DNA of 8,655 nucleotides from Acidobacteriota bacterium (GTDB taxonomy: Bacteria; Acidobacteriota; Vicinamibacteria; Vicinamibacterales; Vicinamibacteraceae). Position 1 is the stretch's first letter, and the number at the start of each line of letters is the position of its first letter. The position numbers were made by a program, and so were the translations under genes. This document shows, piece after piece, positions 1 to 4,899 of the stretch. The DNA lies in contig JACDAO010000507.1 in NCBI GenBank assembly GCA_013695405.1, positions 1 through 8,655 of the forward strand, written 5' to 3'. The notes beneath the pieces were generated by a model. The model made no database searches. It saw only the letters and a program-made list of their open reading frames with translations, and had not been told where the DNA came from.

Positions 1-530
1 GCGCCGAGCACCGCGCCGCCAGCGGTCGCGCCGCCGATCTGGGCCGCGCTGCGGGTCGACGGCGATTCGCCATCCCGGTAGATGGTCGCGGTGGGAAGGC
101 GCTGCTCGCGTCCTTCGCCCAGCACCAGGGTGTGGAAGCGGACGCCCAGGCGCGCCCGGTCGCGGAACTTGCCGCCGTCTTCGACCAGCGTGACGCTGCC
201 CAGCAGGAGCGCCCCGGCCGGCACCACCACCACGCCGTCCGCGAGCACATCACGAGCGACCCGCGCCCGGACTGGATCCTCGACCCGCGCGGTGGCCGAC
301 GAGATCGTCGTCTCGAGCTGCACGCCGATGACGCTGTCCTCGGGAATCGTCACCCGCTCCCTGCGCCACCCCGGCAAGCGGGCAATCGACCCCGTCGCGA
401 CCCGGACGTCGGCTGGCGGGTCGACCTGATTGCCCGCGACGTAGCCGCCGGCCTCTGCTGTCATGCAGGTCGAGACGAACACCATCGCGAACAGGGAACG
501 GAGGGACATGATTCGCCAGAGGGATGGCAT
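1..530 (-). CDS. Secreted VirB10/TrbI-like beta-barrel protein, C-terminus cut by window edge
   Basis: The minus strand is open from an ATG at 530 to the left edge, giving about 176 residues with no stop seen. The product starts MPSLWRIMSLRSLFAMVFV and has a short basic n-region, a hydrophobic core and an AEA-type cleavage site near residue 27, so export is likely. The mature part has an IPEDSVIGVQLETTI segment (about 62-76), then a VVVVPAGALLLGSV segment, and the cut end AAQIGGATAGGAVLGA looks like the beginning of a glycine zipper. The pattern 'low-solubility threshold, then vliPaGs.l.G.V' resembles the C-terminal barrel of VirB10/TrbI proteins and many short secreted acidobacterial proteins of unknown role. 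An in-frame ATG at 509 is an alternative start and would still leave a signal peptide. Neither start has a clear Shine-Dalgarno, though a GAGG lies 2 nt before 530. The specific function is unknown, and the similarity call rests on pattern memory, not a search. Confidence 0.72.
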   Translation of the reverse strand, partial: MPSLWRIMSLRSLFAMVFVSTCMTAEAGGYVAGNQVDPPADVRVATGSIARLPGWRRERVTIPEDSVIGVQLETTISSATARVEDPVRARVARDVLADGVVVVPAGALLLGSVTLVEDGGKFRDRARLGVRFHTLVLGEGREQRLPTATIYRDGESPSTRSAAQIGGATAGGAVLG

Positions 531-704
531 CGCCTCGACCGCAAAGCTCGTGCCCCGTCGCTCGTGCGGTGAAACAGTTGCGCCGGCAACTCGTCGGCGC
601 AGCAGTGACCTGACCTGGTGAATTCAGCCCCGGACGGCTGTACCCCTTGCAGGACACGGTGAAGCAGTTCGGGGACAATAGGGAACAGCGCGCCCGGTCG
701 CACA

Positions 705-718
705 ATTTGCATGTAAAT
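705..718. promoter_or_regulatory. AT-rich imperfect palindrome, possible operator or promoter element
   Basis: The sequence ATTTGCATGTAAAT is an imperfect dyad: ATTT-N-CATG-N-AAAT is symmetric and only the central flanking pair breaks it. It lies 31 bp before the preferred GTG start at 750, in the most AT-rich stretch of the left part of the window. The position suits a regulator site or part of a promoter for the secreted protein downstream. No regulator is encoded next to it, and no matching binding family is proposed. Confidence 0.3.
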
Positions 719-740
719 GTATCGGGGTCCTGTTATTGCC

Positions 741-745
741 GGAGG
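741..745 (+). promoter_or_regulatory. Shine-Dalgarno GGAGG fixing the GTG start at 750
   Basis: GGAGG is followed by a 4-nt spacer and then GTG. It decides between this start and an upstream ATG at 717. The GTG start puts the basic residue and hydrophobic core of the signal peptide at the very N-terminus, whereas the 717 start would add 11 residues and has no ribosome site. Confidence 0.75.
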
Positions 746-749
746 CGAC

Positions 750-1427
750 GTGGCGAAGTTTTGCAGTGTGGCAATTCTGATGATGCTCCTGGTGCCGGCA
801 GCGGTGCGGGCGGACGACCTGACGCTGCGCGACGTCATCGAGCTGCGGCGGGCGGGGCTGGGCGAGGACGTGCTGCTCGCCGTGATCGAGGCCGACGGCG
901 GCGCGTTCGCCCTGTCCTATGCCGACATCATGGACCTCAAGGGGGAGGGCTTCAGCGAGCGGCTGATTGCTGCGCTCGTTCGGACCGGCGCCCGTCGCCG
1001 GGCCTACAGCGAGGCGGCGCCGCCGGTCGTCCAGGTCGAGCAGTACGTCACCTCCTACGCGCCCGCGGTTGTCGTCGGCGGCGTCCCTCTCCCGGGGCCG
1101 TACTCGTCGTCAGATTTCGAGGAGGGACGGCGTCGAACCGGCGGCCATTCCCGGCGGTTCGAGCCGCACCGCCACAACCCGCTTGCCGCCACCTGGGTGA
1201 CGCGCGCCTCCGACGGGCGCAACGTCAGCGCCGACGGCGTGGTCCATACGGGCAAGCCCGCCGCGGCCTGGGTGACGCCCAACGAGATTCGCCCCGGGGC
1301 GGCAGGTACGCGTGGCGGCGGCAGTGAGGACCACGACCGCGGCCGCGGTTCCGACCGGGACGACAATCGCAGGAGCGCGACGACGCGCGACTCATCGCGA
1401 AGCGACTCAGGACGTCCGCGACCCTGA
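750..1427 (+). CDS. Small secreted protein with helical module and charged low-complexity tail
   Basis: The product is 225 residues from the GTG at 750. Residues 1-21 (MAKFCSVAILMMLLVPAAVRA) form a typical Sec signal peptide ending in an AXA-like VRA site. Residues about 23-78 (DLTLRDVIELRRAGLGEDVL..., ...LSYADIMDLKGEGFSERLIAALV) form a two-part helical module. The 'DVi.LkkaGlse.vi...I' pattern recurs in secreted proteins of Acidobacteriota and related phyla, and I know of no assigned function. The middle is Pro/Val/Tyr-rich. About 148-190 contain two related stretches (AATWVTRAS and AAAWVTPNE), suggesting a small internal duplication. The last 40 residues are Arg/Asp/Ser-rich and probably disordered. 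The gene ends inside the 3' end of the convergent gene at 1407-1925. It is probably periplasmic or extracellular. Function unknown. Confidence 0.8.
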   Translation: MAKFCSVAILMMLLVPAAVRADDLTLRDVIELRRAGLGEDVLLAVIEADGGAFALSYADIMDLKGEGFSERLIAALVRTGARRRAYSEAAPPVVQVEQYVTSYAPAVVVGGVPLPGPYSSSDFEEGRRRTGGHSRRFEPHRHNPLAATWVTRASDGRNVSADGVVHTGKPAAAWVTPNEIRPGAAGTRGGGSEDHDRGRGSDRDDNRRSATTRDSSRSDSGRPRP

Positions 1428-1925
1428 CGTGCCAGTTGGCACGAACGCCTGCAGCACTGACCGGCCCTCGAGGCCCCAGGCCAGCGCCCGGTGCAGCCCG
1501 TCGACGACGACCCAGGCGGCATCGTCTGGCTTGAGCCGATCGCCGACCGAAAACGGCGCAAGAACGATTGCCGACGGCTGCGCCGCGCGGGCGGCGGCAA
1601 TCCTCTGCCAGCAGGACGGGTTGGCGAGTGCGTAGCGGGCGGCGTGACGCGTCAACCAGCTGACGCCGTCGCCCACCGTGCAACCCTGCCATGACTCTCC
1701 GAGTGCCATCGTGTCGCCATGGCACGGCTCGCCGGCATGAGGAGCCAGCCAGAGCGCGTCGACGGTCGTCGCGTCCAGCTCGACCAGCTGCCAGCCGCAG
1801 ACATGATCCTGCATCGCGTCGATCAGGGGGATCGCCCAACGCGCCGGGTCATGGCCCGGAAAGCGCGCCTCGCGGATGGTGGCGATGATGTCGAGGCGCG
1901 AGACGTCGGGCAGGATGATGCGCAC
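1407..1925 (-). CDS. Hypothetical protein with ParB-like DGxHR motif
   Basis: The product is 172 residues from a GTG at 1925, with no signal peptide or membrane segment. The N-terminal half (MRIILPDVSRLDIIATIREA..., WQLVELDATTVDALWLAPHAGEP) reads as mixed alpha/beta. The C-terminal part DDAAWVVVDGLHRALAWGLEGRSVLQAFVP closely follows the ParB/Srx-type N-domain core 'vvDGhHRl.Aal..G...v.v.v', with Asp-Gly-Leu-His-Arg at about 142-146. In that fold the Arg and His lie in the nucleotide-binding pocket (CTP in ParB, ATP in sulfiredoxin and SerK-like kinases). The usual upstream half of the fold is not obvious, so this may be a divergent or circularly different relative. A strong GAGGTGATC lies 11 nt before GTG, which is long but usable. 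The gene is divergent from the lipoprotein gene with only 40 bp between starts, and convergent with its other neighbour. The family is not firmly recognised. Confidence 0.78.
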   Translation of the reverse strand: MRIILPDVSRLDIIATIREARFPGHDPARWAIPLIDAMQDHVCGWQLVELDATTVDALWLAPHAGEPCHGDTMALGESWQGCTVGDGVSWLTRHAARYALANPSCWQRIAAARAAQPSAIVLAPFSVGDRLKPDDAAWVVVDGLHRALAWGLEGRSVLQAFVPTGTSGSRTS

Positions 1926-1936
1926 GGGCTTCCGCA

Positions 1937-1945
1937 GATCACCTC
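1937..1945 (-). promoter_or_regulatory. Shine-Dalgarno GAGGTGATC, unusually far from its start
   Basis: On the minus strand GAGGTGATC is fully complementary to the 16S 3' end. It lies 11 nt before the GTG at 1925, farther than usual. A weaker GGAAG sits 3 nt before the start. The site also falls inside the upstream half of the divergent lipoprotein promoter, so both genes share the same 40 bp. Confidence 0.5.
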
Positions 1946-1952
1946 ATCTTGC

Positions 1953-1958
1953 TACAGT
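1953..1958 (+). promoter_or_regulatory. -10 box TACAGT, likely leaderless promoter of the lipoprotein gene
   Basis: TACAGT, in the context GCTACAGTCG, ends 7 nt before the GTG at 1966. With normal -10 to start-site geometry, transcription would begin at or next to the start codon. No ribosome site precedes this start. The same arrangement occurs at three other genes in the window. No good -35 hexamer is visible. Confidence 0.55.
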
Positions 1959-1965
1959 CGCTGCC

Positions 1966-2730
1966 GTGACGTACCTGCCGGCCCGCGGCCTGCTTGCCGC
2001 CGTCCTCGTGTTCGCCTCCTCGCTGCTGGCCGGGTGCGACAACACCTCGTCCTCGCCGACCGCCCCGTCGACCGGTGTCGGTGTGCTCCAGGTGGTCGGT
2101 GCGCGTCCGATCGTCCGCGCCGCCGAGCAGCTGACCCTGGCGGCTACCGCGGCTGGCGTGGCCGCGACCGGCGTGTCGTGGACCAGCAGCGACGCTACGG
2201 TCGCCTCGGTCACCGCCGCCGGCCTGGTCACCGCGCGCCGCGCCGGACGGACCACCCTGACCGCCTCGTCGACCGCCGGTACGGGAAGCGTCGCCTTACG
2301 CGTGGTGCCCGACTTCGCCGGCACCTGGGCGGGCGCGCTGGCCCGCCCGCAGTTGACCTGCGCGGCGACTTCAGCGGCCGCGCTCTGCGCCCCGGGCGCG
2401 ACCACGGCCGGCACCATCACGTTGACCGTGACTCAGGCGGCCGATCGGGCCACGGCCACCCTGCGTGACTCCGCCGAGCCCACCGCCGTGCTCGCCCTCA
2501 CGGGCCAGGTGCTCGACGACGACCAGCTGTCGCTGGCCGGCCGGGTCGACGTACCGGCGGTGACACCGGCGCTGCGCGTGGACGCCAGCACCTTCAGGGC
2601 CACCATCGACCCGACCCGCGACACCATGACCGGCAGCTACGTGCTCACGGTCGACCGGGCCATGCCACCGGCGGCGCTGCAGCCCGATTACCGCGCGCAG
2701 GTGCAGTTTCGCGACCTGCCGCGACGCTGA
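1966..2730 (+). CDS. Big2-type bacterial Ig-like lipoprotein
   Basis: The product is 254 residues from the GTG at 1966. It begins MTYLPARGLLAAVLVFASSLLAGCDN, a signal peptide with a clear LLAGC lipobox (Cys about 24), so the protein should be lipid-anchored. After a Ser/Thr/Pro linker, residues about 42-119 (VLQVVGARPIVRAAEQLTLAA..., VSWTSSDATVASVTAAGLVTARRAGRTTLTAS) match the Big2 Ig-like repeat: the SWtSsd..vasVt..GlVta...G.ttitA signature is present. From FAGTWAG (about 124) to the end there is a beta-rich domain with short alternating strands, like the small barrels ('G.W.G' start) common in acidobacterial lipoproteins. A longer reading from 1876 would bury the signal peptide and run into the divergent gene, so it is not used. 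Likely a surface or periplasmic structural or binding protein; ligand unknown. It ends 18 nt before thiO. Confidence 0.85.
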   Translation: MTYLPARGLLAAVLVFASSLLAGCDNTSSSPTAPSTGVGVLQVVGARPIVRAAEQLTLAATAAGVAATGVSWTSSDATVASVTAAGLVTARRAGRTTLTASSTAGTGSVALRVVPDFAGTWAGALARPQLTCAATSAAALCAPGATTAGTITLTVTQAADRATATLRDSAEPTAVLALTGQVLDDDQLSLAGRVDVPAVTPALRVDASTFRATIDPTRDTMTGSYVLTVDRAMPPAALQPDYRAQVQFRDLPRR

Positions 2731-2735
2731 CCGAC

Positions 2736-2741
2736 TACACT
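2736..2741 (+). promoter_or_regulatory. -10 box TACACT, likely leaderless promoter of thiO
   Basis: TACACT, in the context ACTACACTCG, ends 7 nt before the GTG at 2749. It lies wholly inside the 18-nt gap after the lipoprotein stop. No Shine-Dalgarno is present. This suggests thiO is transcribed from its own start-codon-proximal promoter rather than only by read-through from the lipoprotein gene. Confidence 0.6.
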
Positions 2742-2748
2742 CGACCGC

Positions 2749-3858
2749 GTGGCGACGCAGCCCGATGTCATCGTGATCGGCGCGGGGCTGATCGGCTGCG
2801 CGATCTCGCACGCCTTGTCGCGCAACGGCGCGCAGGTGCTCGTCCTCGACGCTTCCGCGCCAGGCTCGGGCGCCTCGCAGGCCTCGGCCGGCGTGCTCTG
2901 CCCGCACATCGAGGCGGTGCCTGATTCGCCGCTGCAGCAGCTCGGGGTCGCGAGTCTCGGCCTCTACGAACAGTTCATCGCCCGCGTCCAGCGCGACGCC
3001 GGCCTCGACGTGCCGTTCGTGCGCGACGGCACGCTCGAGACCGCCGACAGCGACGAAGGCGCGGCGCACCTGGCACAGCTCGCCCCGCAGCTGACCGCGC
3101 AGGGCGTGGCGTGCACGTTTGCCGACGGCAGGGCGCTCCGCGAACTCGAGCCGCTGGTTGGCGACACGCAGCGAGCCGGTCTGCTGATCGAGACCCATGG
3201 CGCGGTGCGCGTGCGCGACCTGGTCGAGGCGCTGCGCGTGGCGTCGCTGGCGTTCGGCACCCGCTTCCTCGAAGCCGAACGCGTCTCGCAGGTATCGACC
3301 CGACCGGGCGTCCTGCTCGTGCGCACCCATGCCAATCGCTTCGAGGCGCCGCACGTCATCGTCACCGCGGGTGCGTGGTCGATTCGTCTGCCCGTCGACG
3401 GCCAGCCGGCGGCTCCGACCCACCCGGTGCGCGGGCAATTGCTGCGCCTGCAGGCAACGGCCGCGGCAATGCTGCGACGCGTGCTGTGGGGACGCGAGTG
3501 CTATCTGGTCCCGTGGGGCGACGAAGTGCTCGCCGGCGCCACGGTCGAGGACGCGGGGTTCGACGCTCGTGCCACGGTGGCCGGCGTCATCCAGCTCTGT
3601 TCAGCGGCTCGGGCGCTGGTCCCGGCACTCGCCGATGCCACCTTCAGCGAGGTCCGGGTCGGCCTGCGTCCCGGCTCGCCCGATGCGCTGCCGATGATCG
3701 GCGCCTCGCACCGCGCCCCGGGTCTGATCTACGCCACCGGCCACCATCGCAACGGCGCGCTGTTGGCGCCCATCACCGCCGACCTCGTGCAACGTCTGGT
3801 GACGGACCCCGGCGCCACGATTCCTGCCGCGGTCTCGCCATCCCGTTTCGCACTCTGA
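2749..3858 (+). CDS. thiO: Glycine oxidase-type FAD enzyme (ThiO family)
   Basis: The product is 369 residues, the usual size. ThiO oxidises glycine with O2 to iminoacetate (glyoxylate plus ammonia after hydrolysis) and H2O2, and in many bacteria supplies dehydroglycine for the thiazole of thiamine. The N-terminus VIVIGAGLIGCAISHALSR (about 7-25) is the GxGxxG FAD-binding loop, followed by the Glu/Asp strand end VLVLDAS. GASQASAGVLCPH (about 41-53) is the conserved DAO-family segment. GRECYLVPWGDEVLAGATVEDAGFD (about 248-272) includes Tyr252, and RPGSPDALPMIG (307-318) supplies the substrate-carboxylate Arg307. The C-terminal GLIYATGHHRNGALLAPITADLV (325-347) is a ThiO hallmark. It leads an apparent operon, with phhB 22 nt after its stop. 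No other thi genes lie in the window, so a role outside thiamine synthesis (glycine or other small amine/D-amino acid oxidation) is possible. Start supported by the -10 box 7 nt upstream. Confidence 0.9.
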   Translation: MATQPDVIVIGAGLIGCAISHALSRNGAQVLVLDASAPGSGASQASAGVLCPHIEAVPDSPLQQLGVASLGLYEQFIARVQRDAGLDVPFVRDGTLETADSDEGAAHLAQLAPQLTAQGVACTFADGRALRELEPLVGDTQRAGLLIETHGAVRVRDLVEALRVASLAFGTRFLEAERVSQVSTRPGVLLVRTHANRFEAPHVIVTAGAWSIRLPVDGQPAAPTHPVRGQLLRLQATAAAMLRRVLWGRECYLVPWGDEVLAGATVEDAGFDARATVAGVIQLCSAARALVPALADATFSEVRVGLRPGSPDALPMIGASHRAPGLIYATGHHRNGALLAPITADLVQRLVTDPGATIPAAVSPSRFAL

Positions 3859-3867
3859 GACGCACCC

Positions 3868-3874
3868 GGAGGTG
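3868..3874 (+). promoter_or_regulatory. Shine-Dalgarno GGAGGTG deciding the phhB start
   Basis: GGAGGTG is 6 nt before the GTG at 3881. A GTG at 3872 is part of this ribosome site itself and so is an unlikely start, although the frame is open from there. Confidence 0.75.
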
Positions 3875-3880
3875 CCTGCC

Positions 3881-4186
3881 GTGTCTGATCCTCTCGACGA
3901 CGAGCAATTGCGAATCGCGCTGACCACGCTCCCGGGCTGGGAGCGCGCCGGCAACGCGATCCAGAAGCAGTTCACCGCCGCCAGCTTCGCCGATGGCGTG
4001 ACGCTGCTGACACGGCTGGCCTTCGAGGCCGAGGCGGCCGATCATCATCCAGACTTCGTGCTCGAATACCGTCGCCTGACGGTGCGGTACTGGACCCATA
4101 CCGCCGGTGCCGTCACCCAGAAGGACATCGACGGCGCCCGCACCACCGAACGCCACGCCGGCCCCTACCTCGTGAAGGACATGTAG
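3881..4186 (+). CDS. phhB: Pterin-4a-carbinolamine dehydratase
   Basis: The product is 101 residues from the GTG at 3881, close to the family norm. The enzyme dehydrates 4a-hydroxytetrahydropterin to quinonoid dihydropterin, recycling the cofactor of aromatic amino acid hydroxylases. Some bacterial homologues without a hydroxylase have been linked to molybdopterin-related metabolism. The signature EAEAADHHPDFVLEYRRLTV (48-68) followed by WTHTAGAVTQKDIDGA matches PCD/DCoH. His55, His56 and His73 have the same spacing as the catalytic His61/62/79 of the human enzyme. It is cytoplasmic. No phenylalanine hydroxylase gene is in the window, so the pterin substrate is open. It lies 22 nt after thiO and 3 nt before the ybjQ-type gene, indicating one transcript. 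Confidence 0.9.
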   Translation: MSDPLDDEQLRIALTTLPGWERAGNAIQKQFTAASFADGVTLLTRLAFEAEAADHHPDFVLEYRRLTVRYWTHTAGAVTQKDIDGARTTERHAGPYLVKDM

Positions 4187-4189
4187 CGC

Positions 4190-4510
4190 ATGCTGATCAC
4201 CACCACGTCGAGCCTCGACAACGCCAAGGTCGTCACCTATCTCGGACTGGTCAGCGGTGAGGCGATTCTCGGCGCCAACATCTTCCGCGATCTGTTCGCC
4301 GGCATCCGGGACATCGTCGGCGGCCGATCGGCGGCGTATGAACACGAGTTGCGCAAGGCCAAGGATCTGGCCGTGGCGGAGATGACGCAGCAGGCCGTCG
4401 CGCTCGGCGCCAACGCGATTATCGGAGTCGATCTCGATTACGAGACGATTGGCAGCGGCGGCAGCATGCTGATGGTCAGCGCCAGCGGCACCGCGGTCGT
4501 GACTGGCTGA
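4190..4510 (+). CDS. ybjQ: YbjQ/UPF0145 family protein
   Basis: The product is 106 residues, almost the length of E. coli YbjQ. It starts [51 protein letters not shown] and has the diagnostic [18 protein letters not shown] segment (about 76-93) and a hydrophobic [12 protein letters not shown] end. The family (PF01906) forms small oligomeric beta-alpha proteins. It was once labelled heavy-metal binding, but no conserved metal ligands are evident here and its role is not established. The ATG lies 3 nt after the phhB stop, with AAGGA 10 nt upstream inside the phhB end, so translation is probably coupled. It ends the plus-strand operon and converges on the BMC shell gene. Confidence 0.9.
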   Translation: MLITTTSSLDNAKVVTYLGLVSGEAILGANIFRDLFAGIRDIVGGRSAAYEHELRKAKDLAVAEMTQQAVALGANAIIGVDLDYETIGSGGSMLMVSASGTAVVTG

Positions 4511-4517
4511 GGGACGC

Positions 4518-4545
4518 GCGGGTCCGGACGGGCGCGAGCACCCGC
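4518..4545 (+). terminator. Weak hairpin downstream of the ybjQ-type gene
   Basis: GCGGGT and ACCCGC can pair across a 16-nt loop, starting 8 nt after the ybjQ stop. There is no T-run after it, so it is at best a weak or Rho-assisted terminator, or a 3'-end stabilising stem. Confidence 0.25.
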
Positions 4546-4556
4546 CGGGACACCGG

Positions 4557-4590
4557 CCGATGGGGTTTAGCCGCCGATCGGGTCTAGCCG
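4557..4590. repeat. Imperfect 17-bp tandem duplication at the end of the BMC gene
   Basis: CCGATGGGGTTTAGCCG (4557-4573) is followed directly by CCGATCGGGTCTAGCCG (4574-4590), 15 of 17 bases identical. The second copy contains the stop codon of the BMC-H gene. The first copy is non-coding and carries an in-register second stop-like TAA. A recent slippage or duplication of the gene end would give this pattern. Confidence 0.6.
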
Positions 4591-4595
4591 ATCGG
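4574..4595 (-). terminator. 8-bp perfect hairpin enclosing the BMC stop codon; possible bidirectional terminator
   Basis: CCGATCGG at 4574-4581 and again at 4588-4595 are each self-complementary, so they can pair as a perfect 8-bp stem with a 6-nt loop. The stop codon TAG of the shell protein gene (4584-4586 on the minus strand) lies in that loop. The site is between convergent genes and is symmetric, so it could act on both transcripts. It lacks a T-tract on either strand, so intrinsic termination is uncertain. Confidence 0.35.
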
Positions 4596-4877
4596 GAAGA
4601 TCTGCCCGACGTCATCGGCGGGGCGCGCGATGACGTGGACGCCGACCAGTTCGCCGACCCTGCGCGCGGCGGCTGCACCGGCGTCGGTCGCGGCCTTCAC
4701 GGCGGCGACGTCGCCGCGGACAATCGACGTGACCAGGCCGGCATCGACCTTCTGCCAGCCGACGAAGACCACGTTGGCGGTCTTGAGCATCGCGTCGGTG
4801 GCTTCGACCATGCCGACGAATCCCCGGGTCTCGATCAGCCCGAGCGCGTCGCCGACCTCACGAGCGTCCTGCGCCAT
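4584..4877 (-). CDS. Bacterial microcompartment hexameric shell protein (BMC-H)
   Basis: The product is 97 residues and forms a single BMC domain of the PduA/EutM/CcmK type. It would assemble into the flat hexamers that tile the protein shell of a microcompartment. Nearly the whole length matches the family: [20 protein letters not shown] (about 11-30), [39 protein letters not shown] (about 33-71) and [13 protein letters not shown] (about 74-86). The pore loop, KIGSG in PduA and EutM, reads Lys43-Val-Asp45-Ala46-Gly47 here, which would place acidic side chains near the central pore. No BMC-P, BMC-T, encapsulated aldehyde dehydrogenase or phosphotransacylase is in the window, so this is an orphan or satellite shell gene. 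It lies 22 nt after the DSD1-type gene on the same strand, with its own TACACT box 9 nt before ATG and no ribosome site. Confidence 0.93.
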   Translation of the reverse strand: MAQDAREVGDALGLIETRGFVGMVEATDAMLKTANVVFVGWQKVDAGLVTSIVRGDVAAVKAATDAGAAAARRVGELVGVHVIARPADDVGQIFPIG

Positions 4878-4886
4878 AGGGGTCGA

Positions 4887-4892
4887 AGTGTA
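4887..4892 (-). promoter_or_regulatory. -10 box TACACT before the BMC-H start
   Basis: On the minus strand TACACT (context GCTACACTTCG) ends 9 nt before the ATG at 4877, inside the 22-nt gap after the DSD1-type gene. There is no Shine-Dalgarno. It resembles the boxes before thiO and the lipoprotein gene, and suggests the shell gene has its own leaderless or near-leaderless promoter. Confidence 0.5.
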
Positions 4893-4899
4893 GCACTCC

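Larger units (their letters stand above)
531..749. other. Divergent intergenic region
   Basis: These 219 bp separate the minus-strand secreted protein from the plus-strand signal-peptide protein, so promoters for both should lie here. I see no convincing -35/-10 pair for either gene. It holds a small inverted repeat GTTGC-GCCG-GCAAC at 577-590 and a conspicuous AT-rich patch around 702-723 in otherwise GC-rich DNA. Reading frames that cross it encode arginine-rich, low-quality peptides, and I do not call a gene in it. Confidence 0.6.

Noticed and set aside
577..590. GTTGC-GCCG-GCAAC inverted repeat as an operator or terminator
   Set aside because: Short stem, no T-run, and common by chance in GC-rich DNA; not placed near a clear promoter.
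461..838. Minus-strand frames crossing the 531-749 gap
   Set aside because: They overlap the signal-peptide starts of both flanking genes and encode peptides without motifs or ribosome sites.
1876..1965. Earlier ATG start for the lipoprotein
   Set aside because: It would add 30 residues before the signal peptide, overlap the divergent gene and ignore the -10 box at 1953.
2371..3438. Minus-strand open frame of 355 codons opposite thiO and the lipoprotein
   Set aside because: Shadow of thiO; Arg/His-rich with no recognisable motif and spanning two real genes.
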